Source: Mycolicibacterium cosmeticum (GTDB lineage: Bacteria > Actinomycetota > Actinomycetes > Mycobacteriales > Mycobacteriaceae). Taken from it: a stretch of DNA of 64,000 nucleotides. Under the pieces are notes generated by a model that saw only the letters and a list, made by a program, of their open reading frames with translations, was not told the origin of the DNA and did no database searches. Position 1 is the first letter of the stretch; every line of letters starts with the position of its first letter. The stretch lies in NCBI RefSeq assembly GCF_000613185.1, contig NZ_CCBB010000001.1:1178001-1242000 (forward strand), given 5' to 3'. A program made the position numbers and the translations under genes. Shown piece by piece: positions 19,014 to 27,508 of this stretch.

Positions 19014-19045
19014 AAAAACTCCCCGGCTGAAACCAGCCGGGGAGT
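19014..19045 (-). terminator. Rho-independent terminator of rpsA
   Basis: A perfect 12-bp stem (ACTCCCCGGCTG with CAGCCGGGGAGT), four-base loop, followed on the minus strand by a run of T. It starts 17 bases after the rpsA stop and separates rpsA from the Zur-controlled gene. Confidence 0.92.
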
Positions 19046-19061
19046 CCTTCGTACAGAACTG

Positions 19062-20504
19062 TTACGCGTTGCCCGCGAGCTTCTCGCGCAGCGCGGCGAG
19101 CTGGGCGTCGCTGGCCAGCGAACCACCAGCGGACTCTTCCGAGCGACCGTTCGACGACGAAGACGTCGGGCGGGCGGCCTCTTCGGCCTCCGCAGCGGCG
19201 AACTTCTCCATCTGGGCGGTGTGCATCTTGTGGCGACGCTCGGCCTCGGCGTACCGGGCTTCCCACTCGGTGCGCTGCTTGTCGAAGCCTTCGAGCCACT
19301 CGTTGGTGTCGGCGTCGAAGCCCTCGGGGAAGATGTAGTTGCCCTGCTCGTCGTAGCTGTCGGCCATGCCGTACTTCGACGGGTCGAACTCCTCGGTGTA
19401 GTCCTCGTTGGCCTGCTTGAGGCTCAGCGAGATCCGGCGACGCTCCAGGTCGATGTCGATGACCTTGACCATCGCGTCGTCGCCGACCTGGACCACCTGG
19501 TCCGGGACCTCGACGTGGCGCTCGGACAGCTCCGAGATGTGCACCAGGCCCTCGATGCCCTCTTCGACGCGGACGAACGCACCGAACGGCACCAGCTTGG
19601 TGACCTTGCCCGGCACGATCTGGCCGATGGCGTGGGTGCGGGCGAAGTGGCGCCACGGGTCTTCCTGAGTCGCCTTGAGCGACAGCGAAACCCGCTCGCG
19701 GTCCATGTCGACGTCGAGCACCTCGACGGTGACCTCGTCGCCCACCTGAACCACCTCGGACGGGTGATCGATGTGCTTCCAGGACAGCTCGGAGACGTGC
19801 ACCAGGCCGTCGACGCCGCCGAGATCGACGAACGCGCCGAAGTTGACGATCGAGGACACCACACCCTTGCGGATGGCGCCCTTGGTGAGCTGGTTGAGGA
19901 ACTCGCTGCGCACCTCGGACTGGGTCTGCTCCAGCCAGGCGCGGCGGCTCAGCACCACGTTGTTGCGGTTCTTGTCCAGCTCGATGATCTTGGCCTCGAT
20001 CTCCTTGCCGATGTACGGCTGCAGATCGCGGACACGACGCATCTCGACCAGGGAGGCGGGCAGGAAGCCGCGCAGGCCGATGTCGAGGATCAGGCCGCCC
20101 TTGACGACCTCGATGACGGTGCCCTTGACGGCCTCGTCCTTCTCCTTGAGCTCCTCGATGGTGCCCCAGGCGCGCTCGTACTGCGCACGCTTCTTGGAGA
20201 GGATCAGACGGCCTTCCTTGTCCTCCTTGGTGAGGACCAGGGCTTCGACCTCATCGCCCACGGAAACGACCTCATTGGGGTCGACGTCGTGCTTGATGGA
20301 AAGTTCGCGGGAAGGAATGACACCTTCGGTCTTGTAGCCGATGTCGAGCAAGACCTCGTCGCGGTCCACCTTGACGATGGTCCCTTCGACGATGTCGCCA
20401 TCGTTGAAGTATTTGATGGTCTTGTCGATGGCGGCGAGGAAGTCTTCCGCGGAGCCGATGTCGTTGACGGCTACCTGCGGGGACGTGACGGAGGGACTTG
20501 GCAT
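19062..20504 (-). CDS. rpsA: 30S ribosomal protein S1
   Basis: A 480-residue protein with four S1 (OB-fold) RNA-binding repeats, each opening with a phrase like GDIVEGTIVKVDRDEVLLDIG or GKVTKLVPFGAFVRVEEGIEGLVHISEL (split here). The last repeat is followed by an acidic, Ala/Glu-rich C-terminal tail ending LAALREKLAGNA. S1 anchors mRNA to the small subunit. In M. tuberculosis the protein (481 aa) has been linked to trans-translation and to pyrazinamide. The ATG 20504 (MPSPSVTSP) is the standard mycobacterial start; the open frame runs on upstream to 20633 without evidence for use. A terminator follows at 19014-19045. It lies between polA and coaE as in other mycobacteria, although here accessory genes intervene. 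Confidence 0.98.
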   Translation of the reverse strand: MPSPSVTSPQVAVNDIGSAEDFLAAIDKTIKYFNDGDIVEGTIVKVDRDEVLLDIGYKTEGVIPSRELSIKHDVDPNEVVSVGDEVEALVLTKEDKEGRLILSKKRAQYERAWGTIEELKEKDEAVKGTVIEVVKGGLILDIGLRGFLPASLVEMRRVRDLQPYIGKEIEAKIIELDKNRNNVVLSRRAWLEQTQSEVRSEFLNQLTKGAIRKGVVSSIVNFGAFVDLGGVDGLVHVSELSWKHIDHPSEVVQVGDEVTVEVLDVDMDRERVSLSLKATQEDPWRHFARTHAIGQIVPGKVTKLVPFGAFVRVEEGIEGLVHISELSERHVEVPDQVVQVGDDAMVKVIDIDLERRRISLSLKQANEDYTEEFDPSKYGMADSYDEQGNYIFPEGFDADTNEWLEGFDKQRTEWEARYAEAERRHKMHTAQMEKFAAAEAEEAARPTSSSSNGRSEESAGGSLASDAQLAALREKLAGNA

Positions 20505-20652
20505 GTGGTGGGTTGCTCCGGACAGGTTCAATCGTAGGGACAGATGATGATTTTTGTGTTCCTGCGGCGTCCACCGAACCGACGGACACACAGGTACTTC
20601 CAAAGCGTACTCGACCGGGTGCACGCTGGCCAAACCCGGTTAACCTGCTGAC

Positions 20653-21810
20653 GTGCACCCACCCCATCTGCCGCACCCGCCGATACCGCCGTGGCCTGGC
20701 CGGGCGCGCGCCGTCGGCGCCCCGTTGGCGGTGCTGATCGGGCTCGGGACGATCACCGGGCTGCTGATCATCCTGTTGACGCTGGCCAATCCCGTCGGCA
20801 CCGCGATCGGCTTCGTGCTGTCCACGGTGGCGATCACCGTCGTGGTGCTCAGCTATCTGTGGCTGGACCGTTGGGAACCGGAGCCGACGCGGCTGCTGCA
20901 GCTGGCGTTCATCTGGGGCGCCTCGCTGGCGATCGTGGTCTCGCTGATCTTCGAACTGTGGGCCGATGCGGCGGTCACCCCGGTGGCCGGCCTGCCGGAG
21001 GGGTTCGAATCCACGGCGATCCGCGCCCCGCTCATCGAGGAAGCCGCCAAGGGCCTGTTCCTACTGGTCATGATGACCGGGCGGCGCCGCAACGAGCTCA
21101 ACTCACTGACCGACTGCCTGGTGTACGCGGGCCTGGTCGGTGCCGGTTTCGCCTGGTTGGAGGACATCCTCTACATCGCGAACGGTGAATCGGTGGCCAC
21201 CTCGCTGCTGACCGCCGCGCTGCGCCTGGTGATGGCCCCGTTCGCGCACTCGCTGTTCACCACCTTCACCGGGATCGGCGTCTACTTCGCGCTCCGACAA
21301 CGCGGAACCAGCGGCAAGGTGGCCTGCATCGGCCTGGGCTACGGCGCCGCGGTGGTGATGCACATGCTGTGGAACGGGTCGTCGCTGCTGGGCATCGAGA
21401 CCTACTTCGCAGTGTACGTGCTGTGGATGGTTCCGATCTTCGCGCTGGCGATCGCGCTCGGCGTGTACAGCCGGCGGCGGGAACAGCGGGTGGTGGCCGA
21501 GAAGCTGCCGGGGATGGTGGCGGCCGGCCTGATCACCGCCAACGAGGCCACCTGGCTCGGGTCGCTGCGCGGCCGCAAGCACGCGATCGCCGAGGTCACC
21601 CGCCACCACGGCAAGGCCGCCGGCCGCACGGTGCGCGATTTCGCCGCCCAGGTGGTGGAACTGGCGTTCGTCCGGGACCGGATCGACCGCGGATTCGGGG
21701 ACGCCAGGGTGCAGGCACTGCTCAACGAGGAGGCCTACTGGGTGCACGGCGCCCGGGCGTCGGCACCGGCGCTGGGCTGGCTGACCAACTACCGCGCGCC
21801 GCTGTCCTGA
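20653..21810 (+). CDS. PrsW-family intramembrane metalloprotease
   Basis: A 385-residue membrane protein with about eight TM segments after a Pro-rich N-terminus. The catalytic motif of PrsW/CPBP-like glutamic-type proteases is visible in RAPLIEEAAKGLF (EExxK), with FAWLEDILYI and the later histidines in FAHSLFTTFTG and VVMHMLWNG completing the site. In Bacillus PrsW cleaves anti-sigma factors; targets here are unknown. The C-terminal 100 residues are soluble and helical and look like a regulatory tail. It starts at GTG 20653, divergent from rpsA. Its end overlaps the convergent tetR by 22 bases. Confidence 0.87.
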   Translation: MHPPHLPHPPIPPWPGRARAVGAPLAVLIGLGTITGLLIILLTLANPVGTAIGFVLSTVAITVVVLSYLWLDRWEPEPTRLLQLAFIWGASLAIVVSLIFELWADAAVTPVAGLPEGFESTAIRAPLIEEAAKGLFLLVMMTGRRRNELNSLTDCLVYAGLVGAGFAWLEDILYIANGESVATSLLTAALRLVMAPFAHSLFTTFTGIGVYFALRQRGTSGKVACIGLGYGAAVVMHMLWNGSSLLGIETYFAVYVLWMVPIFALAIALGVYSRRREQRVVAEKLPGMVAAGLITANEATWLGSLRGRKHAIAEVTRHHGKAAGRTVRDFAAQVVELAFVRDRIDRGFGDARVQALLNEEAYWVHGARASAPALGWLTNYRAPLS

Positions 21811-22385
21811 CGCGCCATCGCGCCGATCAGGCGCGCCAGGCGGCGCAGGTGTTCGTCGCTCACCGGACGCCCCAGTGCGATGAGCCGCCAGAACACCAGC
21901 GCTCCCATCGCATCCAGCATCAGGTCCTGGTCCGCGCCCGCCGCGATGTCGCCCCGTCCGGCGGCACGATCCAGCACGGCTTGGGCCCGCGCCCGTCGCG
22001 GGCGGCCGACGTGGTCCATCAGGGCCTCGGCCAGCACCGGATCACGTTGCGCCTCGGCCAGCAGATCCGGATACACCCGGCGAATCCGGCTGTCGCTCAA
22101 CCACGTCCGGACCTCGTCGAGCAGGGCCAGGATGTCGTCGGTGAAGGAGCCGGTGTCCGGCGGCGGTCCGGCGTCGACACTCAGCATGCGCATGGCCTCG
22201 GCGGTCATCTCCACCTTGGACGGCCACCTCCGGTAGATGGCACTCTTGCCGACGCCGGCTCGCCGCGCCACGCCGTCCATTGTGAGGCCGCGAAACCCGT
22301 TGTCGGCCAGCTCTGCCATCGCGGCTTCCAGGATCGCTGCAGTCACCGTGGTGTCGCGCGGCCTGCCTGCAGTCACACCGGACAT
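21789..22385 (-). CDS. TetR/AcrR family repressor
   Basis: A 198-residue regulator. The helix-turn-helix spans LTMDGVARRAGVGKSAIYRRW (about residues 35-55), and the C-terminal region is a TetR_C_16-like helical domain. It is the last gene of an operon with an NmrA-type and an NTF2-type protein; its start lies 13 bases inside the NmrA gene. A long inverted repeat in front of the first gene of that operon (23711-23740) is a likely binding site, giving autoregulation. The ligand is unknown, perhaps a reactive or aromatic compound handled by the two enzymes. Confidence 0.9.
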   Translation of the reverse strand: MSGVTAGRPRDTTVTAAILEAAMAELADNGFRGLTMDGVARRAGVGKSAIYRRWPSKVEMTAEAMRMLSVDAGPPPDTGSFTDDILALLDEVRTWLSDSRIRRVYPDLLAEAQRDPVLAEALMDHVGRPRRARAQAVLDRAAGRGDIAAGADQDLMLDAMGALVFWRLIALGRPVSDEHLRRLARLIGAMARQDSGAR

Positions 22386-23230
22386 GACGCCAGCCCGGCG
22401 TGCTCACGCAGGTAGTCGGCGAACGCCGTGGGCGCCCGCCCGGTGAGCCGTTCCACGGTGTCGGTGACATGCGCTTGTCTACCGTCACGTATCTGCTCGT
22501 CGAGCGCGGCGAGCGCCGAGGCGAAGGCTCGGTCGTACCCGGACGCGACAAGGGTTTCGATATACGAGCCCGGGTCCACGGCACGGTGCCGGACGGGGCG
22601 CCCGGTGACCGCCGCCATGACCGCCGCCGCGTCGTCGTAGCTCAGCGCCTGCGGGCCGGTCAGGTGGTGTTCGGCGTTGCCGGCCCGCTCGGCGGTGAGT
22701 AGCCGGGCCGCGCAGCGGCCGATGTCGCGGGCGTCGATGAACGGTATCCGGCAGTGCCCGGTGGCCGTGACGAACTCGCCCGTCGCGCGGATGCTGTCGG
22801 CCAGCGGATGGCGTCCGACGAAGTTCTGCATGAACCACGACGGTCGCAGAATCTCCCACTCCGGCAACAGCTTCCGCACTTCGGTGGCGACCACGCCCAG
22901 GCCTGGATCGCCGTCGGCGACCGCCGAGGAGCTGAGCAGCACGACGCGGCGCACCCCCATCGCGACGGCTTGTTGCAGGAAAGGGCCCACCAGCCGCACC
23001 GGGTCGGGGTCACCCACCGGAGCGACGAGGTAGACGCGGTCGACACCGTCGAGAGCGCGCTGATGGGTCTCGGGGTCGGTCCAGTCGAAACGGCGTTGCT
23101 CGGCGGTCGCGGGGCCGATGGGGCGCCGCGCGCCCGTCCGCACCCGCACGTCTGGATACTCGGCGAGCGCGTCGACGACGGCCGAACCGGTGTTTCCACT
23201 CGCTCCCAGAACCAAGACGCTGCCGGTCAT
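22373..23230 (-). CDS. NmrA-like NAD(P)-binding oxidoreductase
   Basis: A 285-residue atypical short-chain dehydrogenase. It begins with the Rossmann motif VLVLGASGNTGSAVVDAL, keeps the RPSWFMQNF block seen in NmrA/azoreductase-type proteins, and lacks the usual YxxxK active site. Such proteins bind NADP and act either as redox sensors or as quinone/azo reductases; this cannot be decided here. ATG 23230 overlaps the stop of the NTF2-type gene (ATGA), and its own end overlaps the tetR start. A longer open frame upstream (to 23590) is a shadow of the NTF2 gene. Confidence 0.85.
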   Translation of the reverse strand: MTGSVLVLGASGNTGSAVVDALAEYPDVRVRTGARRPIGPATAEQRRFDWTDPETHQRALDGVDRVYLVAPVGDPDPVRLVGPFLQQAVAMGVRRVVLLSSSAVADGDPGLGVVATEVRKLLPEWEILRPSWFMQNFVGRHPLADSIRATGEFVTATGHCRIPFIDARDIGRCAARLLTAERAGNAEHHLTGPQALSYDDAAAVMAAVTGRPVRHRAVDPGSYIETLVASGYDRAFASALAALDEQIRDGRQAHVTDTVERLTGRAPTAFADYLREHAGLASCPV

Positions 23231-23700
23231 GCGTTGCCCTCGTATTTCGTGAAGGCGTCGGCCATCTCGTCGAGGCCGTCCAGCGCGGTGCCCGCCGCCA
23301 GCGGGTTCCAGTAGTCGCGGTAGGCGACGATGCCCTCGGCGCCCACGGTGACGAACGCGACGTAGTCCAGGTCGTACTTGCGGCCGGTTTTGCGCGCGAT
23401 GCCGGTGACTCCCCACTCGACGACGACGGTGTCGGGGTCGGTGGTGTCGTGCCGGGTCTGGTGGGTGATACCGCGGATGTCGACGACCTCGGGATATCCG
23501 GAAAGGTAGGCGCGGACGTCCTCGCGGCCGCGCAGGTGCGGCCAGCCGGGCGGGGCGAATGGGAATGTCATGGTCCCGTCGGGGGCCCACTCGTCGGCGA
23601 AGGCGTCCATGTCGTGCGCCAACAGGGCCGCCACCAACCGGTCCATGGTTGCGTGGGCGCGGCGGCGTCGCTGGTCGGTACTGAGCGCTTGCTCCATCAA
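23227..23700 (-). CDS. SnoaL/NTF2-like protein
   Basis: A 157-residue alpha+beta barrel protein of the nuclear transport factor 2 superfamily. Typical phrases are MDRLVAALLAHDMDAFADEWAPDG, FPFAPPGWPHLRGRE and the long strand YDLDYVAFVTV, ending with IVAYRDYWNP. Members are hydrolases, isomerases or ligand-binding proteins. Here it opens a coupled three-gene unit with an NmrA reductase and a TetR repressor. Two ATG codons begin the frame (23700, 23697). The promoter region contains a strong inverted repeat at 23711-23740. Confidence 0.82.
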   Translation of the reverse strand: MMEQALSTDQRRRRAHATMDRLVAALLAHDMDAFADEWAPDGTMTFPFAPPGWPHLRGREDVRAYLSGYPEVVDIRGITHQTRHDTTDPDTVVVEWGVTGIARKTGRKYDLDYVAFVTVGAEGIVAYRDYWNPLAAGTALDGLDEMADAFTKYEGNA

Positions 23701-23710
23701 CCTGACCTTT

Positions 23711-23740
23711 CTATTACGGAACTAGATCGTATCGTAATAG
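23711..23740. promoter_or_regulatory. Inverted repeat, probable operator of the NTF2/NmrA/TetR operon
   Basis: Perfect eight-base arms CTATTACG and CGTAATAG separated by 14 bases, just 11 bases upstream of the first start codon. Flanking CTGACC and GGTCAG nearly extend the symmetry. The AT-rich arms contrast with the surroundings. The TetR protein of the same operon is the natural candidate to bind it. Confidence 0.6.
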
Positions 23741-23830
23741 GTCAGAACGAGAGGAAACCAGCCTTTTATTCCGAGTCGAAACCGTCCGTTAGGCGCGGCG
23801 CTCATGCGCCCACCCCATCGATGCGCGGCG

Positions 23831-26536
23831 CTAATGCGCCGCGGTGTCCCAGCTGCGGCCGTATCCCACCGACACCTCCAGCGGCACGTCCAGCGGATAG
23901 GCCCCGCCCATGTGCTCACGCACCAGCGCCTCCAGCGTCTCCCGCTCGCCCTCGGCCACCTCGAACAGCAATTCGTCGTGCACTTGCAACAACATCCGGG
24001 ATTTCAGGCCCGCCGACTTGATCGCCGCGTCGACGTTGATCATCGCCACCTTGATGATGTCGGCGGCGCTGCCCTGGATCGGCGCGTTCAGCGCGGCCCG
24101 TTCGGCGGCCTCCCGCACATTGCGGTTGCTGCTGTCCAACTCGGGCAGATAGCGCCGGCGGCCCAACACCGTGGAGGTGTAACCGTCCTTGCGGGCCTGG
24201 TCGACGACGTCACGCAGGTAGTCGCGGATGCCGCCGAAGCGCGCGAAGTACTGGTCCATCTGGAGTTTGGCCTCTTCGGTGCTGATCTTCAGCTGGGCCG
24301 ACAGGCCGTAGGCACTCAGCCCGTAGGCCAGACCGTAGGACATCGCCTTGACGCGGCGCCGCAGGTCCGGGGTGACCTCGTCGATCGGCACGTCGAACGC
24401 CCGCGACGCGACGAACGAGTGCAGATCCTCGCCGGTGTTGAAGGCCTCGATGAGCCCCGCATCCCCGGACAGGTGCGCCATGATGCGCATCTCGATCTGG
24501 CTGTAGTCGGCGGTCATCAGGTCCGAGAAGCCGGCGCCGACCACGAAGCCGTCCCGGATGCGCCGGCCGGCCTCGGTGCGGATGGGGATGTTCTGCAGGT
24601 TCGGCTCGGTGGACGACAGCCGGCCGGTGGCCGCGATGGTTTGGTTGAAGGTGGTGTGGATGCGACCGTCGGAGGCGACCGAGGCCAGCAGACCGTCGAC
24701 GGTGACCTTCAGCCGCGTGGCATCCCGATGTGCCAGCAGGTGCTGCAGGAACGGGTGGCCCGTCTTGTCGAACAGTGATTGCAGCGCATCGGCATCGGTG
24801 GTGTAGCCGGTCTTGGTTTTCTTGGTCTTGGGCATCTCCAGTTCGTCGAACAGCACCACCTGCAGCTGTTTGGGCGAGCCGAGATTGATCTGCTTGCCGA
24901 TCACGGCGTAGGCGGCCTCCGCGGCGTCGCGGATCTGGTCGCCGAACTCGCTCTGCAGCTCCTGCAGGTGCGCGATGTCCACCGCGATGCCGGTGGCTTC
25001 CAGCTCGGCCAGCACCCGCTGGACGGGCAGCTCCATCCGATCCAGCAGGGACGACGAGTCGATGCGGGCCAGTTCCTCGTCGAGCGCGTCGGCAAGGTCA
25101 CCCACCGCCGAGGCGCGCAGCAGCAGCGTCTGCACCGCCTGCTCATCGACGCCGTCGGTGTCGTCGAGCAACGAAAGTTGTTGCTGTCCGGTGTCTTCGG
25201 CGCGCAGTTCGCGTTTGAGGTAGCGCAGCGACAGGTCGTCGAGGGAGAAGCTGCGTTGCCCGGGGCGCACCAGGTAGGCCGCCAGCGCCGTGTCGGAGGT
25301 GACCCCGCGCAGCGTCCAGCCGCGGCCGGCCAGGTCGTGCATGGCAAGTTTGGCCTCGTGCACCGCCTTGGGCGGACCGGGGTCGGCCAGCCAGGACGCC
25401 AGCGCCGCCTCGTCCTCGGGGCTCAACGTGGCGGTGTCCAGATAGCAACCTTCACCGTCGGCCGAGGCGATGGCCAGCGCCGTGGCGTCGGAATCGAAGG
25501 CCTTGTGGGTGCCCACCACCGCCAGGCCGAACCGGCGACCGTTGCTGTGCTCGGCGAGCCAGGCCGCCAGCTCCCCGGCCGGCAGCACACCGCCGCGCAC
25601 CTCGAAACCGGCGTCCACCTCGGGATCGGCGGAGCTCAGCGTGTCGAAGAGCCGGTCGCGCAGCACCCGGAATTCCAGATCGTCGAACAACCGATGGATG
25701 TGGTCGCGGTCCCAGGGCAGCATGCGCAGCGTGTCCGGCGTCTGCGCCAGCGGCACGTTCTTCACCAGCTCGGTCAGCTCACGGTTGAGCACCACGTGGG
25801 AAAGGTTGGCGCGCAACGCATCCCCGACTTTTCCCTTGACCTGGTCGACATTGTCGACAAGCGCCTGCAGGGAGCCGTGTTCGACGATCCACTTGGTGGC
25901 GGTCTTCTCCCCCACGCCGGGAATGCCGGGCAGGTTGTCGCTCGGGTCGCCGCGCAGTGCGGCGAAGTCGGGGTACTGGGTGGGCGTGAGTCCGTACTTG
26001 GCCTGGACGGCTTCCGGGGTGAACCGGGTCAGCTCGCTGACGCCCTTGACCGGGTACAGCACGGTGACGTCCTCACTGACCAACTGCAGCGAATCCCGGT
26101 CACCGGTGACCACGAGCACCCGGTACCCGGTGTCCTGCGCCTGGGTGGCCAGGGTCGCGATGATGTCGTCGGCCTCGAAGCCCTCTTCGGCCAGCACCGT
26201 GATGCCGAGCGCGTTGAGCACCTCTTTGGTGATGTCGATCTGGCCGCGGAACTCGTCGGGGGTGGCCGAGCGCCCCTCCTTGTACTCCGGGTACTTGTCC
26301 TTGCGGAAGGTCTTGCGCGACACGTCGAACGCTGCGGCCACATGGCTGGGTTGTTCGTCCCGCAGCAGGTTGATCAGCATGGCCGTGAACCCGTACACCG
26401 CGTTGGTGGTCAAGCCGCCCTGCGTCTTGAAGTTCTCGGCCGGCAGCGCGTAGAACGCGCGGAATGCCAGTGAGTTGCCGTCCAGCAGCATCAGGGTCGG
26501 CTTCGAGGATGACGTGTCCGTCGCGGTTGAACTCAC
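23831..26536 (-). CDS. polA: DNA polymerase I
   Basis: A 901-residue family A polymerase. Order of domains: 5'-3' exonuclease (LMLLDGNSLAFRAFYALP; GDRDSLQLV; GDPSDNLPGIPGVGEKTA), a middle 3'-5' exonuclease-like domain without its usual acidic motifs, as in other mycobacteria, and the polymerase domain with motif A TADYSQIEMRIMAHLSGD, the O-helix RRRVKAMSYGLAYGLSAYG, and motif C LLQVHDELLFEV. It fills gaps in repair and removes RNA primers. The GTG at 26536 (MSSTATDT) fits the M. tuberculosis protein start (904 aa); in-frame alternatives lie at 26545, 26554 and 26560 and would overlap the lysR stop. Gene order polA-rpsA-coaE matches Rv1629-Rv1631. Confidence 0.98.
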   Translation of the reverse strand: MSSTATDTSSSKPTLMLLDGNSLAFRAFYALPAENFKTQGGLTTNAVYGFTAMLINLLRDEQPSHVAAAFDVSRKTFRKDKYPEYKEGRSATPDEFRGQIDITKEVLNALGITVLAEEGFEADDIIATLATQAQDTGYRVLVVTGDRDSLQLVSEDVTVLYPVKGVSELTRFTPEAVQAKYGLTPTQYPDFAALRGDPSDNLPGIPGVGEKTATKWIVEHGSLQALVDNVDQVKGKVGDALRANLSHVVLNRELTELVKNVPLAQTPDTLRMLPWDRDHIHRLFDDLEFRVLRDRLFDTLSSADPEVDAGFEVRGGVLPAGELAAWLAEHSNGRRFGLAVVGTHKAFDSDATALAIASADGEGCYLDTATLSPEDEAALASWLADPGPPKAVHEAKLAMHDLAGRGWTLRGVTSDTALAAYLVRPGQRSFSLDDLSLRYLKRELRAEDTGQQQLSLLDDTDGVDEQAVQTLLLRASAVGDLADALDEELARIDSSSLLDRMELPVQRVLAELEATGIAVDIAHLQELQSEFGDQIRDAAEAAYAVIGKQINLGSPKQLQVVLFDELEMPKTKKTKTGYTTDADALQSLFDKTGHPFLQHLLAHRDATRLKVTVDGLLASVASDGRIHTTFNQTIAATGRLSSTEPNLQNIPIRTEAGRRIRDGFVVGAGFSDLMTADYSQIEMRIMAHLSGDAGLIEAFNTGEDLHSFVASRAFDVPIDEVTPDLRRRVKAMSYGLAYGLSAYGLSAQLKISTEEAKLQMDQYFARFGGIRDYLRDVVDQARKDGYTSTVLGRRRYLPELDSSNRNVREAAERAALNAPIQGSAADIIKVAMINVDAAIKSAGLKSRMLLQVHDELLFEVAEGERETLEALVREHMGGAYPLDVPLEVSVGYGRSWDTAAH

Positions 26537-26546
26537 GGCCCTCACT

Positions 26547-27437
26547 CTATTCATCACCACCGACGCCCAGCAGTTCCCGGGCCATCTCCACGAGCGCCCG
26601 GGCCGCCGGGCTGACCGGTCCGGCGGCCCGCCACGCGAGCACCAGCCGGCCGCGAAGCTCCGGCACGATCGCGATGGCGTGCACGTCCTGGCGTGCCCTG
26701 GACACCGAACGCGGCACGATGGCCACCCCCAGTCCCCGCGCGGCCAGATCGGCCAGCGCCTCTGGGGTGGCTGCCTCGAACACCACCCGCGGGGACACCC
26801 CGGCGGACGCGCACGCGATGTCGAACTGGCGGCGGATACCGCCGCCGACCGGCAGCGAGATGAGCGGCCGGCCCGCCAACGCCGCCAGACCGACCGTGCG
26901 GCGCCGGGCCCACGGGTCGTCCGGCCCGACCACGGCGTCGATCACCTGCTCGGTGGTGGGCAGCACCGCCAGGCCGTCGGGGACCTCACCGGCGCCCACC
27001 GAGGCGATCGCAACGTCGAGGCGGCCGGTGCGCACCCCGTCGATCAGGGCGTCGGAGGTGTCGGTGGACAACATGATCTCGACGCCCGGGTGGGCGTGGT
27101 GGAAGTCGGCGAGCAGCCGCGGCATGTCGACGTTGTGCGAGGTGACCGTGCCGATGGTGACGACGCCACGGACCAGGTGGGTGAGTTCGTCGACGGCGGT
27201 GCGGGCCTGCCGGACCGCGCGCAGCGCCGCCCGGGCAAAGGGCAGCACCGCCTGCCCGGCGGCGGTGAGCCGGACCTCCCGGCGGGACCGGTCCAGCAGA
27301 GGCTGACCCAGCTCGCGCTCCAGGCGGGCCACCTGCGTGCTGACGGCCGGCTGGGCGACCAGCATCCGCTGCGCGGCCCTGGTGAAGTTGGCCTCTTCGA
27401 CGACGGCGACGAAATACTCGAGCTGCCGGAGTTCCAT
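26547..27437 (-). CDS. LysR-family transcriptional regulator
   Basis: A 296-residue LysR protein. The winged helix-turn-helix is at the N-terminus (LEYFVAVVEEANFTRAAQRM and LVAQPAVSTQVARLERELG), followed by a two-lobed effector-binding domain. It is divergent from the FAD monooxygenase gene at 27509, with only 71 bases between the starts. That gap contains an AT-rich ATTGATTATAG-type element suited to LysR binding. The usual reading is that it activates the monooxygenase/hydrolase pair in response to its substrate. Its stop lies ten bases upstream of polA. Confidence 0.9.
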   Translation of the reverse strand: MELRQLEYFVAVVEEANFTRAAQRMLVAQPAVSTQVARLERELGQPLLDRSRREVRLTAAGQAVLPFARAALRAVRQARTAVDELTHLVRGVVTIGTVTSHNVDMPRLLADFHHAHPGVEIMLSTDTSDALIDGVRTGRLDVAIASVGAGEVPDGLAVLPTTEQVIDAVVGPDDPWARRRTVGLAALAGRPLISLPVGGGIRRQFDIACASAGVSPRVVFEAATPEALADLAARGLGVAIVPRSVSRARQDVHAIAIVPELRGRLVLAWRAAGPVSPAARALVEMARELLGVGGDE

Positions 27438-27508
27438 AACGATTGATTATAGTTTCCGTGCGCAGATGGTATTGGACGAATAACAGCTGGTCCGCGCACC
27501 CTGGAGAG

